Assembly (NCBI GenBank): GCA_911728435.2
Contig: OU452211.1
Coordinates: 11,452,428-11,516,427, forward strand
DNA from: Apoderus coryli
Lineage: Eukaryota > Arthropoda > Insecta > Coleoptera > Attelabidae
Length of the DNA stretch: 64,000 bases
Reading direction: 5' to 3'
The notes under the pieces are model-generated. The model searched no databases. It was not told where the DNA came from and saw nothing but the letters and a program-made list of their open reading frames with translations. A program made the position numbers and the translations under genes. Below, in pieces: positions 34,111-47,346 of this stretch (position 1 is its first letter; each line of letters starts with the position of its first letter).

Positions 34111-37100
34111 GCTTCTTCGAAATTCCAATATTACACGCCTCTATAATTTTTAAATCATTGACTTATGTAGAGTTCTAGCTCTATCGAGAAACATATTGAG
34201 CTGTAAGCCAGCTTATTATTCCAGTCATTTTAAGACATTGCCATACATTTTGTGACTCTAAAAGGCAGAAATGGTGGATTTGAGGCTCTATAATTTTTTA
34301 ATCATTGATATTTAGTTCTACCTAAATCGAGAAATATATTGAGCTTTAAGCCAGCTTATTATTCCAGTGATTTTAAGACATTGCCACTTGAATCTACAAA
34401 GCTTGTGACTCTAAAGCAGTAATGGTGGATTTGGGGCTCTATAATTTTTTAATCATGGAGCTATATATAGTTCTAGCTCAATAAAGAATTATATTGAGCT
34501 TTAAGCCAGCTTAATATTCCAATGCAAAAATTTTGTGACTCTAAAGGTGAAATGGTATCCACTCTCAGCGTATGTAGCCATTTCTGGAGGGCTAATGCTT
34601 TTTCGAAATGCTAATATTACACGCCTCTATAATTTTTAAATCATTGACTTATGTAGAGTTCTAGCTCTATCGAGAAACATATTGAGCTTTAAGCCAGCTT
34701 ATTATTTCAGTCATTTTAAGAAATTGCCACACATTTTGTGACTCTGAAGCAGAAATGGTGGATTTGAGGCTCTATAATTTTTTAATCATTGACCTTTATT
34801 TCTACCTCAATCAAGAAATATATTGAGCTTTAAGCCAGCTTACTATTCCAGTGATTTTAAGACATTGCCACTTGAATCTACAAAGCTTGTGACTCTAAAG
34901 CAGTAATGGTGGATTTGGGGCTCTATAATTTTTTAATCATGGTGCTATATATAGTTCTAGCTCAATAAAGAAATATATTGAGCTTTAAGCCAGCTTAATA
35001 TTCCAATGTAAAAATTTTGTCACTCTAAAGGTGAAATGGTATCCACTCTCAGCGTATGTAGCCATTTCTGGAGGGCTAATGCTTCTTCGAAACTCCAATA
35101 TTACACGCCTCTATAATTTTTAAATCATTGACTTATGTAGAGTTCTATCTCTATCGAGAAACATACTGAGCTTTAAGCCAGCTTATTATTCCAGTCATTT
35201 TAAGACATTGCCACACATTTTGTGACTCTAAAGCAGAAATGGTGGATTTGAGGCTCTATTATTTTTTATTCATTGATCTTTATTTCTACCTCAATCGAGA
35301 AATATACTGAGCTTTAAGCCAGCTTACTATTCCAGTGATTTTAAGACATTGCCACTTGAATCTACAAAGTTTGTGACTCTAAAGCAGTAATGGTGGATTT
35401 AGGGCTCTATAACTTTTTAATCATGGAGCTATATATAGTTCTAGCCCAATAAGAAACATATATTGAGCTTTAAGCCAGCTTAATATTCCAATGTAAAAAT
35501 TTTGTGACTCTAAAGGTGAAATGGTAACCACTCTCAGCGTATGTAGCCATTTCTGGAGGGCTAATGCTTTGTCGCAATTCCAATATTACACGCCTCTATA
35601 ATTTTTAAATCACTGACTTATGTAGAGTTCTAGCTCTATCGAGAAACATATGGAGCTCTAAGCCAGCTTACTATTCCAGTCATTTTAAGACATTGCCACA
35701 CATTTTGTGACTCTAAAGCAGAAATGGTGGATTTGACGCTCTATAATTTTTTAATCATTGATCTTTAGTTCTACCTCAATCGAGAAATATATTGAGCTGT
35801 AAGCCAGCTTACTATTTCACTGATTTTAAGACATTGCCACTTGAATCTACAAAGCTTGTGACTCTAAAGCAGTAATGGTGGATTTAGGGCTCTATAACTT
35901 TTTAATCATGGAGCTATATATAGTTCTAGCTCAATAAGAAACATATATTGAGCTTTAAGCCAGCTTAATATTCCAATGTAAAAATTTTGTGACTCTAAAG
36001 GTGAAATGGTAACCACTCTCAGCGTATGTAGCCATTTCTGGAGGGCTAATGCTTTGTCGAAATTCCAATATTACACGCCTCTATAATTTTTAAATCACTG
36101 ACTTATGTAGAGTTCTAGCTCTATCGAGAAACATATTGAGCTTTAAGCCAGCTTATTATTCCAGTCATTTTAAGACATTGCAACAAATTTTGTGACTCTA
36201 AAGCAGAAATGGTGGATTTGAGGTTCTATAATTTTTTAATCATTGATCTTTAGTTCTACCTCAATCGAGAAATATATTGAGCTTTAAGCCAGCTTACTAT
36301 TTCACTGATTTTAAGACATTGCCACTTGAATCTACAAAGCTTGTGACTCTAAAGCAGTAACGGTGGATTTGGGGCTCTATAATTTTTTAATCATGGAGCT
36401 ATATATAGTTCTAGCTCAATAAGGAAACATATTGAGCTTTAAGCCAGCTTAATATTCCTATGTAAAAATTTTGTGACTCTAAAGGTGAAATGGTATCCAC
36501 TCTCAGCGTATGTAGCCATTTCTGGAGGGCTAATGCTTCTTCGAAATTCCAATATTACACGCCGCCTCTATAATTTTTAAATCATTGACTTATGTAGAGT
36601 TCTAGCTCTATCGAGAAACATATTGAGCTTTAATCCAGCTTACTATTCCAGTCATTTTAAGACATTGCCACACATTTTGTGACTCTAAAGCAGAAATGGT
36701 GGATTTGAGGCTCTATAATTTTTTAATCATTGATATTTAGTTCTACCTAAATCGAGGAATATATTGAGCTTTAAGCCAGCTTACTATTCCAGTGATTTTA
36801 AGACATTTCCACTTGAATCTACAAAGCTTGTAACTCTAAAGCAGTAATGGTGGATTTGGGGCTCAATAATTTTTTAATCATGGAGCTATATATAGTTCTA
36901 GCTCAATAAGGAAACATATTGAGCTTTAAGCCAGCTTAATATTCCAATGTAAAAATTTTGTGACTCTAAAGGTGAAATGGTATCCACTCTCAGCGTATGT
37001 AGCCATTTCTGGAGGGCTAATGCTTTGTCGAAATTCCAATATTACACGCCTCTATAATTTTTAAATCATTGACTTATGTAGAGTTCTAGCTCTATCGAGA

Positions 37101-39906
37101 AACATATTGAGCTTTAATCCAGCTTACTATTCCAGTCATTTTAAGACATTGCCACACATTTTGTGACTCTAAAGCAGAAATGGTGGATTTGAGGCTCTAT
37201 AATTTTTTAATCATTGATCTTTAGTTCTACCTCAATTGATAAATATATTGAGCTTTCAGCCAGTTTACTATTCCAGTGCTTTTAAGACACTGCCACTTGA
37301 ATCTACACAGCTTGTGACTCTAAAGCAGTAATGGTGGATTTGGGGCTCTATAACTTTTTAATCATGGAGCTATATATAGTTCTAGCTCAATAAATAATTA
37401 TATTGAGCTTTAAGCCAGCTTAATATTCCAATGTAAAAATTTTGTGGCTCTAAAGGTGAAATGGTATCCACTCTCAGCGTATGTAGCCATTTCTGGAGGG
37501 CTAATGCTTTTTCGAAATTCCAATATTACACGCCTCTATAATTTTTAAATCATTCACTTATGTAGAGTTCTAGCTCTATCGAGAAACATCTTGAGCTTTA
37601 AGCCAGTTTATTATTCCAGTCATTTTAAGACATTGCCACACATTTTGTGAGTCTAAAAAGCAGAAATGGTGGATTTGAGGCTCTATAATTTTTTAATCAT
37701 TGATCTTTAATTCTACCTCAATCGAGAAATATATTGAGCTTTAAACCAGCTTACTATTCCAGTGATTTTAAGACATTGCCACTTGAATCTACAAAGCTTG
37801 TGACTCTAAAGCAGTAATGGTGGATTTGGGGCTCTATAATTTTTTAATCATGGAGCTATATATAGTTCTAGCTCAATAAGGAAACATATTGAGCTTTAAG
37901 CCAGCTTAATATTCCAATGTAAAAATTTTGTGACTCTAAAGGTGAAATGGTATCCACTCTCAGCGTATGTAGCCATTTCTGGAGGGCTAATGCTTTGTCG
38001 AAATTCCAATATTACACGCCTCTATAATTTTTAAATCATTGACTTATGTAGAGTTCTACCTCTATCGAGAAACATATTGAGCTTTAAGCTAGCTTTGTAT
38101 TCCAGTCATTTTAAGACATTGCCATACATTTTGTGACTCTAAAAGGCAGAAATGGTGGATTTGAGGCTCTATAATTTTTTAATCATTGATATTTAGTTCT
38201 ACCTCAATCAAGAAATATATTGAGCTTTAAGCCAGCTTACTATTCCAGTGATTTTAAGACATTGCCACTTGAATCTACAAAGCTTGTGACTCTAAAGCAG
38301 TAATGGTGGATTTGGGGCTCTATAATTTTTTAATCATGGTGCTATATATAGTTCTAGCTCAATAAGGAAACATGTTGAGCTTTAAGCCAGCTTAATATTC
38401 CAATGTAAAAATTTTGTGACTCTAAAGGTGAAATGGTATCCACTCTCAGCGTATGTAGCCATTTCTGGAGGGCTAATGCTTTTTCGAAATTCCAATATTA
38501 CACGCCTCTATAATTTTTAAATCATATACTTATGTAGAGTTCTAGCTCTATCGAGAAACATATTGAGCTGTAAGCCAGCTTATTATTCCAGTCATTTTAA
38601 GACATTGCCATACATTTTGTGACTCTAAAAAGCAGAAATGGTGGATTTGAGGCTCTATAATTTTTTAATCATTGATCTTTAGTTCTACCTCAATCGAGAA
38701 ATATATTGAGCTTTAAGCCAGCTTACTATTTCACTGATTTTAAGACATTGCCACTTGAATCTACAAAGCTTGTGACTCTAAAGCAGTAATGGTGGATTTA
38801 GGGCTCTATAACTTTTTAATCATGGAGCTATATATAGTTCTAGCTCTATAAGAAACTTATATTGAGCTTTAAGCCAGCTTAATATTCCAATGTAAAAATT
38901 TTGTGACTCTAAAGGTGAAATGGTATCCACTCTCAGCGTATGTAGCCATTTCTGGAGGGCTAATGCTTTTTCGAAATTCCAATATTACACGCCTCTATAA
39001 TTTTTAAATCATATACTTATGTAGAGTTCTAGCTCTATCGAGAAACATATTGAGCTGTAAGCCAGCTTATTATTCCAGTCATTTTAAGACATTGCCATAC
39101 ATTTTGTGACTCTAAAAAGCAGAAATGGTGGATTTGAGGCTCTATAATTTTTTAATCATTGATCTTTAGTTCTACCTCAATCGAGAAATATATTGAGCTT
39201 TAAGCCAGCTTACTATTTCACTGATTTTAAGACATTGCCACTTGAATCTACAAAGCTTGTGACTCTAAAGCAGTAATGGTGGATTTAGGGCTCTATAACT
39301 TTTTAATCATGGAGCTATATATAGTTCTAGCTCTATAAGAAACATATATTGAGCTTTAAGCCAGCTTAATATTCCAATGTAAAAATTTTGTGACTCTAAA
39401 GGTGAAATGGTATCCACTCTCAGCGTATGTAGCCATTTCTGGAGGGCTAATGCTTTTTCGAAATTCCAATATTACACGCCTCTATAATTTTTAAATCATA
39501 TACTTATGTAGAGTTCTAGCTCTATCGAGAAACATATTGAGCTGTAAGCCAGCTTATTATTCCAGTCATTTTAAGACATTGCTACACATTTTGTGACTCT
39601 AAAAAGCAGAAATGGTGGATTTGAGGCTCTATAATTTTTTAATCATTGATCTTTAGTTCTACCTTATTCGAGAAATATATTGAGCTTTAAGCCAGCTTAC
39701 TATTCCAATGATTTTAAGACATTTCCACTTGAATCTACAAAGCTTGTGACTCTAAAGCAGTAATGGTGGATTTGGGGCTCTATATTTTTTTAATCATGGA
39801 GCTATATATAGTTCTAGCTCAATAAGGAAACATATTGAGCTTTAAGCCAGCTTAATATTCCAATGTAAAAATGTTGTGACTCTAAAGCTGAAATGGTATC
39901 CACTCT
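34111..39906. repeat. 5.8-kb satellite: about 12 units of a 485-bp higher-order repeat
   Basis: The landmark GCCATTTCTGGAGGGCTAAT recurs at 34577, 35061, 35546, 36031, 36515, 37002, 37486, 37972, 38458, 38945 and 39432. The spacing is 484-487 bp. Each unit holds three diverged sub-monomers of about 145, 155 and 187 bp, each carrying the box TTGAGCTTTAAGCCAGCTT. The third sub-monomer alone has an extra AGCGTATGTAGCCATTTCTG segment. The array begins at about 34111 and ends within a unit at 39906. It has no ORF of note. Its organisation is that of a satellite with higher-order structure, maintained by unequal exchange. Confidence 0.95.
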
Positions 39907-40737
39907 ACTGTTAAACTGCCCTGCAAATTAAATAGATTGAGCGAGATATAAAATGTTTTGTTACTTTTAATAAAATGTTTCGCGAGTTATGCAATAAAGA
40001 GCTCCCTACCTACTTTTGTTTTTACTATTGCATACTAACATTTAGCACGTTCCTACATTGATGAAAGTATATAAGTATGCTAGGATACTACTTTCCTAGT
40101 AACAATGCGTTTTTTGCATTACTAATCAAGCTTGATTTGGTGCTGTTTTATTTTATTATTATTCTTCCTATCATAATATTGCATTCGGATAATTATATTA
40201 TTATTATTTCTATTACTGTTTAGAAGGAAAGTCGGTAAGTAATACTAATATACACGTTAGCATTCATTTGTTTATTTATTTTTAGAATGCGTTGGTGTAA
40301 TATTTATTGGAAAAGAAAATACAAAAGAAATGAGGACATAAGTTCATCTCAATGGCGTAGGCAACACGTGTTTGTAGGAAAACTGTTTTACTCAATGGTG
40401 CACATTTCCCAGAGATTTTATTTGAAATAGGATTTCGCTGCTCCAAAAAACTAGTTATTGCCAAAGTATGCGATTTCAAGATACTCGAATAACAGTCAAA
40501 TTGTAAAAAGAGTTTTTCGGAAATATTGGGTTTTAAATTTATTCTAATTTTCTACAATACTATGCTAAATTTCTGTCTTTTGGAAAACTCTAAAATAAAC
40601 TTTGACTAGAGAGACAATGAAGCTCAAGTCAGCAGTCTAATTTAACAGTTTTTTATTTAAATTTGAATTTCAGCACAAGTTTCTAATAAACTTATTCAAT
40701 TCAAATCAACCTTATGATTTTTTGGCAAAAACTTTTT
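39907..40737. other. non-coding interval after the satellite
   Basis: No gene is recognised. The ORF at 40282-40479 lacks any motif. Confidence 0.5.
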
Positions 40738-42157
40738 GTTAATAATAATAATAATAATAATAATCTCTTTATTGTCTAACAGGTATTGCTACCCAACAAC
40801 AAGACAAAATCTTACATTAACAAAAACAATTGCCTAGCATTAGCATACAAAAATACCCAACTAACTTAAAACTAACTGAAAAATAGAAAAATACAAAAAA
40901 GGAAATACACGCATCAAAACGAAAGAAAATTGAGAGGATTACAAGAACAATTAATAATAACAATAAATAATTAACACATGAACATAATGCATCAAAACAA
41001 ATACAAATCAGTAGCCCGCAAACATGGCTCTAAACTTTTCTTAAAGGAATCAAGCGATACATTAAAAAAATCAACGTTTTCATTAATAACTAATCGGTTG
41101 CTGTATTTACAAGCCCGAAATAGCGGTGCTTTAGATTCATAATTAGAACGAATCTGTGGCACCCAAAATAAACTAGCGGTTCTAGAGTGAACCCTAGGGA
41201 CACGAAACCATAGATGCTGAAGCAACCGAGGACAATCCAACATATTGTGATCACACCCACGAGGAGGAAAATATCCATCAATTTTAAATGACAAATATTT
41301 TAAAACTTACGTTGGATACTCTCCAATCTCTGTATATGAACACGGTAGATGGGCGACCAAATGATTGTAGCGAATTCCAAAATAGTCTAAAAATAAATTC
41401 TAACATTCGCAAAGCATTAGCAGAAACTTGCTTAATGTGGTAGTTGAAAGATAAATCACCATCCAAGTATACACCAAGATCTTTGATTAAAGCGCAGCGT
41501 TCCAAATTTGAATTATCGATGGTGTAGTTTCGCAAAAACGGATCTTGACGTCTTGTAAATGTCACCGACTTACATTTGTTCAGATTTAGAGGAAGTCTAT
41601 TTAGATCACACCATTCTGAGAGCCGACACAGATCTGTTTGAAGCTGTGCGCAATCGTTCTCACAAACAACAGTGCGATACAATTTTAAATCATCCGCAAA
41701 CAACAAATAATTGCTATTGAAACCAGAGCCAATATCGTTTACGAATATTGCAAAGAGAAGTGGAGCCAACGTACTGCCCTGCGGAGTTCCACTTGAGGCT
41801 ATGAATGAACTTGAACTGAATCCATTGTATTCAACAAATTGTTGCCTTGCTCCCAGATAGGACTGAAAAAAGATATCAGATTCCTGCCGAAGCCAATGTC
41901 GCACATCTTCTGTTGAATCAGGGAATGATCAATCTTATCGAACGCCTTGGAAAAGTCAGTTTAGATTGCGTCGACTTGCAAACCTCGACCGACAGCCGCA
42001 ATTACATCCTGCAGGAAAGTGGTTAGATTGGTCACCGTAGAACGACCCTTAATGAACCCATGTTGCTGGTAAACTATGTTTATTTGCCCAAATAACTTAT
42101 TGTGCAGAGCAATTTCAAAAACCTTTGCGTATGCAATGCTAATGTAATTCATATTAT
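40738..42157 (-). mobile_element. LINE-C, 5'-truncated Jockey-group retrotransposon
   Basis: A minus-strand LINE fragment. Its 3' tail is a (ATT)n microsatellite at about 40743-40764 with a CAATAAAG polyadenylation-like signal just before it. The coding part runs from the RT fingers to the stop at 40992. It is distinct from LINE-A and LINE-B in protein sequence. The 3' UTR is about 250 bp. Truncation at about 42157 removes the endonuclease. Confidence 0.8.
40992..42152 (-). pseudogene. LINE-C reverse transcriptase with stop and frameshifts
   Basis: The first segment (41961-42152) has ISIAYAKVFEIALHNKL and QHGFIKGRSTVTNL and ends at a TAA replacing the Tyr codon of motif A (VDAI*TDFSKAFDKIDH). 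A one-base change in the T run near 41865 shifts the frame. The second segment (to 41284) has GTPQGSTLAPLLF (motif B) and the intact catalytic FADD box. A further break near 41290-41400 separates the C-terminal segment (MLDCPRLLQHLWFRVPRVH). All catalytic motifs can be traced but no product could be made. Confidence 0.8.
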
Positions 42158-44234
42158 ATTAAAACTGTTTCTACAAGTTATTTGCCGTTTGGCAATATGG
42201 GTTAATCATATCTGTTAGACTCTGAGAAATGAAAAATGTTTACAGAGAATAATTAACTTTCGCATAATAATAATTCATTTGTTTGCCAACTAGAAGTTTT
42301 GCGTAGATATGTCGCCTGGATACAAAACAATAGTCAGGTCAAATACGTGAATTGACTTTTGCAGCGATAATAATAACTTGCTTGGCCAGGACTTGGCACT
42401 AAGACTTACTTTCACCTATAGTAAGTAGATTCCAATATGAACTAAGATGAAATTCAGGAGTTAATCTTTCAATTTTGCATTGCAAAACTATCTGTTAAAG
42501 AGAGTGAATGGTAGGAATGATTTAAATAAATTATACGAATAGTGAAGTTTTATATCGATAGTCTGCGCGAATTTTCTATGAAGTCCGTTCCTGATAATCG
42601 AAAGGCTTAATGCTGAATTGATGCCAGCAGTGTTTTTATAGACAATGTCAGGGCTACGTGCAGTAGGTGCAGTGCGTAAAGTGAAATATTGCGTGATCAT
42701 GACAGTGGTCTAATTGGCAAACTGCATTATGCAGGAAATAGTTTGTAATATGATTTAGTATCGATTCAAGTTGATAAATGATAATCAATACAAAACAACA
42801 CCAAAATATTTCAAACTATTTTTTTTTCTGCAATCTAAGATCAAGGGAATTTAACGTTCCTAATTTATTGAAGGCCTGAGGAAGAGTAATTGCCGGGGAG
42901 AACTAAGACCCAGGAGACAAATATAATATCTTTAATAGAATCGAATTTCATTTCATTTTGTTTATTTTGATATCTCGATTCGCATGTTGAATAAATTTGA
43001 AGCTTATTAAGGTGAAGAAACAAAGATTATAAACCCAAAATATTCAAGCGAATTGTTATTTTTAATTATCACCTTAAAGTGGGAGAGGATCGGATTTGAA
43101 CAATTCTGCAGGATATCTTTAATTCGACTCTCATATGGTAGGATACAAACATTTATCCACCGTTTCCAAGATAAGAATGGGATAGCAACAACTATAAGAG
43201 CTAGATTTGTACGATTTGAGGATATTATTTGGTTAGTTTGAGGTCTAAATATGACTTGACAATATTTATGTTTTTTTAAAAATACTTGCGGTGACAGTTG
43301 CGACATAATCTTTAATTAAAACCATCTTCCTTAATTAAAAAGCACCATAACTATAAACCAAGCCTTAGTTTAAATAAATACTAATAATATTTCATTGATG
43401 AATTGCGACTTAGCAATTGAATTATTCAAAGGAAAAGGTGTGTATAATTATTTTTTGTAAAAATTCAAATTCATTTCAAAGATGCAGGAACTGATTTTTG
43501 GTGTGCAAGGTTAGAATAGCAAAGTAAATAATAAATTTGTTTGGTTTGTTTTTTTGTAATACTTTTCAATGATATTTGCAACGATTAAAATACTAAATTA
43601 AATATTAAGCAGTTGCTTCGAGATAGATTAGAGACCTTGAGATTGTTTTTTTTCGGATAATGGTGTTTACCGTAGATTCTGGAGAAAAAGTGTTTTATCG
43701 GCATATCGTAGACTGATATTTCCATGTAAAAAATTAAGTATATGTTGGCTAACCTTGGATATGCATTAAACCAAAAAAAAAAGCAGAGCGTAAAAATCTA
43801 CCCCAAATGGTTCTCATCCGTTGTTTTCTACGAAACAAACGGTCCCTTGTGTGTATAATGTATTATAAATTCCAATAAAAAAATAATATACATTATATTG
43901 GAAGAAGAAAGGCAAAAAAAGAGCAGAAGTTTAGACACACGGAAGAAGCGAAGGAGACGTAGCTGTGGTGTAAGAGAAAGACCTAACGGTACAGTTTTGA
44001 CTAGCACAAAAGCCATTTAGATCTGATCAGTTTCGGCAAATAAGATGGGGCAACCTTAAAAAAATGTGGTGCTAGCGTTTGCTTCCTGGTATACCGGGGC
44101 ATTAAAAATGATATATGGACATACTTTTTCGTGATGTTCATTAACAAATTTTGGTTAGAGTAATCTATCTTGTTTACAATAATACTTTTTTCCTTATCAG
44201 ATTATTTTAAGGTTTACGGTAAAAATACAATATG
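42158..44234. other. non-coding interval
   Basis: No gene is recognised. ORFs at 42488-42700, 43007-43306 and 43828-44016 match nothing familiar. Confidence 0.45.
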
Positions 44235-44680
44235 ATCATGTGTCTGTTCTAGAATTAACAGAGTCGAATGCCTTGATAAGGTATATAAAACCCATTTATA
44301 GAGGACGATTTTGCTTTCGTGACTTTTTCTGTATTTGCCTGGCACTAAATATCATGTCTGCTGTACCACTGTTGGGTCTAAAACCACATTGTGTTTCCGT
44401 GGGAGAAGCCGATTGGACAAAATTCTTGCAAGAACCTTTACGGCGATGGAGAGGAGGAAGATACCAGGATAGTTTCCACATATACGGACCTATCCCCTTT
44501 CTTGAATATAGTGACAATATTAGAGCATGAGAATGTTCCAATATCACAGGTCCGCCTTCTTTAAAAAGCTCAGGAGATATGCCATCAGAGCCAGCTGCTC
44601 TGTTGTTTGTAAGTTGTTGAATAGCTTTATCAACTTCTTGCAGAGAACGTACATTGATTGGTCTATGTGACAACCGAAAA
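44235..44680 (-). pseudogene. RTE-like reverse transcriptase fragment
   Basis: The minus-strand frame has SLQEVDKAIQQLTNNRAAGS then DGISPELFKEGG, the entry of an RT domain in RTE-like LINEs. A scrambled segment and then QCGFRPNSGTADMIFSARQI follow. A TAA interrupts NRPL*MGFIYLIKAFDSVNS, the motif A region. Only fingers to motif A remain, with small internal deletions. The subfamily assignment is tentative. Confidence 0.65.
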
Positions 44681-45464
44681 AGATATGTGCTCGTATCTGC
44701 AATGGCATATTTTCGATAAACACAGGAAGTTACTCTTCAAGATATTTTAAATAATGTTCACTGCATAAAACATCTTCATAAAACTATAGAACAATTAAAT
44801 GCCCGTTAATAATACCACACCAAACGCTTACTATTGAATACAATGATCACTTATCTTATCCTATTAGGCTTTCGGTTAAGCTGCGTACTTGTTATGGAGC
44901 TTTTAATGAGTATGGGAGTATCAAAGTTGCTAACTCAAAACTCTACTCAGTAGATTATCTTAATAGGACAAACAACGTGAATCACCCTGTATGTATATTA
45001 TGAAAAATAATAATTAAATAGTTTGCTTTTGTAGCTTCGACTGGTATTGTGGGAAATAGCTTGCCTTTAATATGATCTAATTTCCAATAATAACCATATC
45101 GCTCTAGTATATATACCATAATGATCCATAATTTATTATAAATCCTGGTAAACGCGAAATATGCATAAAAATATAATTATAGTAGTTTTGGAAAATACTA
45201 CTAAACATATAAAATTATTTCGTCGCGGCTTTTAATTTTTCAGTTTTTCACATAATACTTAGAGTTTGATTGAAGTCCCTTTAAAAAATAAGACACTTTT
45301 AATGTTCATCATCATCAGGCCTACGTGCAACATTGTTATTTTAATTTTAACAATTATTATATTATAATAATTTAATTAATCTTATCTTGTCGAGGATATT
45401 TTGAATTTTATTGCATGCCTTGGAATAGCGACAGTTATTATCACACAGAATGAGATCGGTCCCA
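44681..45464. other. non-coding interval
   Basis: Nothing recognisable was seen except an ATCACCCTGTATG motif at 44981-44993, like those elsewhere in the window. Confidence 0.45.
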
Positions 45465-45840
45465 TTATATTGGACGTATAAAAATTAATACATTTGACCA
45501 AGTCAATATATTTCGTTCGTTTCGAATATTACTACGATTGAATATGCACGTAAATTTGTCCGTGAAGCAAACGTCTTTTGCATGAGATACATCAGGATTG
45601 GTTCGACGAAAATGATGAAGACTAATACACACTAAGCGTAAAGCATTCATCACCTGGCAAAATGACCACAACTATGCTACGTGCCTTCTACAGGATTGAA
45701 CTCCTCCTCTTTTCGATGGGAGAAATAAAAAGAGGTCCTTGTGACTTTTTCTTGTGCGGTTTTATGAAGTTTAGCTCGCATGATCTCATATAGAAGTTTT
45801 ACTTGAACACATACAGCAGGCTGCGGATACAATTAAGGGT
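45465..45840. pseudogene. IS630/mariner-type transposase relics in opposite orientations
   Basis: On the minus strand (45465-45671) a frame reads SHAKDVCFTDKFTCIF and NRSNIRNERNILTWSN. This resembles the first-aspartate region of IS630/mariner-type transposases (usually FTDEATF...N-x-x-N-x-R-x-W). On the plus strand (about 45738-45840) a frame reads PCDFFLCGFMK and LEHIQQAADTIKG, which resembles the third-aspartate region (PxDFFLWGxLK) and what follows. The two pieces point away from each other, so an inversion or two separate insertions is needed. The similarity is weak. Confidence 0.35.
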
Positions 45841-46507
45841 AAACCCACTCTTCTATTATGTTACGGTACAGTGGTTACTACAGCACTGAAAAAAATACTG
45901 TACGTAAAACCAATGAATGGTTGTCATCAATATTTTGAACATTAATATTATGAATTGGTCACTGTTACAATGAATTTTGATCATAAATTAATAATTTCAT
46001 ACATAGAAACAATGTACGATGAAACATTAATCAATAAATGCAAGACATCGAAAATTTATGTTTTTTTTCATCAGTATAATGTCACTATTTATTGCTTCAA
46101 TGTTTTAAATTTATTAATTTATGCTCTTCGCCTTTAACACAATAATTTGTAAATCATACACCTATGAACAGCGAACATAAAAACTAATAAACGATCATCG
46201 TTGATTCAATGGATGCTAACCATTAATTTTACGAACCTAACCAATAAATTATGAATAACGCGCGCAAATCAATGCACCCGGACCATAGACTGAATACTCA
46301 AAACATTGACATTATGACATTCTCATAGACTTTTTGTTTACGCGTCCTTTTTGTTTTGTTTAGTTAAATGTATACAGTTGAAAAGTGAAGTGTGTTCCTA
46401 AATCTATTTTTAAAATTTGTTCCCAAATAATACAACAAATGTAGAAATATAAGGTAAGTAGTAATCCTTTTATATAAGTTACCTTTTAGTAAAGTACAAA
46501 ACTAAAG
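45841..46507. other. non-coding interval
   Basis: No gene was seen. Several strings (ATCATCGTTGATTCAATGG, TTTTACGAACCTAACC) loosely resemble the 65-bp tandem repeat at 47.85-48.19 kb and may be degraded outliers. Confidence 0.35.
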
Positions 46508-47346
46508 TCAGTTTAAAACGAAAAAAAACACAGTGCGGTATTCCTTTGTAATGTTAGCAATACTAAAGATAACTGCATAATAATAACAACAACAAAAACC
46601 CTGATACATAAAAAAAGGCAATGATTCCTGGATGCCCTGCGGCACTACGCAATGTCTTGGGTCCAGACACTGCCGTTCCCAAAATGACAACCTGACTTCT
46701 ATCATTCACATATGTTCCGAGTAGAGACACAGCAGACTCCCCAAAGCCCAGGTAACCCACAATGGCCAGCAACAAACCATGACCAATGCGCTCAAATGTC
46801 CCTTGCGTAGTCCAACAGTAGCAATGCCGTCAATCGACCCTGTTCTACCGCCCCCAAAGCATCATCCAGTATTTTAAGTCATGTCGTGGAGCAACTGTGA
46901 CCCTGACGGAACCCAGACTGGACCTCCGACAACAACACATGCCCATCAAGATATGTTTTCATTTGATTGCAGATCACTCTCTCAATAACCTTGGAGATCG
47001 CTGGGAGTATATTAATCGGTCTATAAGATCCTTAAATGTTGATGGAGTTTTAGTTTTGGGATTGGAATGACATTGGCTTCTTTCCAACATGTTGGGAAGT
47101 TCCTCGTTTCTATATAGTAATTAACTAGATGCTGTATAAAGGGCATTATAAACGGACAACTACTACTACTAGCATATCAATACTGATCATGTCACTGCCT
47201 ACAGCATTTGACTTAATCCCAAGCAATGTATCAAGTATCCCCCCATGATCCACCATTGTAAATTCAAAGTTAATATCAGGCCTAATTTTATTACCTAAGT
47301 AAAAATTGATCGTTCCTGGGTCCGGATTGTTGGTAGAAGTGGCCAC
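46508..47346 (-). pseudogene. LINE-D reverse transcriptase relic
   Basis: The minus strand shows, in shifting frames, GIKSNAVGSDMISIDML (RT entry), then ERVICNQMKTYLDGHVLLSE and QSGFRQGHSCSTTLK-like codons, and an ALLLLDYARDI stretch equivalent to motif A (normally LDFSKAFDT). YLGFGESAVSLLGTYVNDRS and QVVILGTAVSGP follow, and finally a mutated motif B (CVVPQGIQESLPFFMY). The order is that of a Jockey/CR1-group RT. Many stops and frameshifts mark it as old. Confidence 0.65.

Noticed and set aside
34111..39906. CRISPR-like regular repeats
   Set aside because: Units are long (485 bp), directly tandem and diverged, with no short identical repeats separated by unique spacers; the organism is a eukaryote. 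It is satellite DNA.
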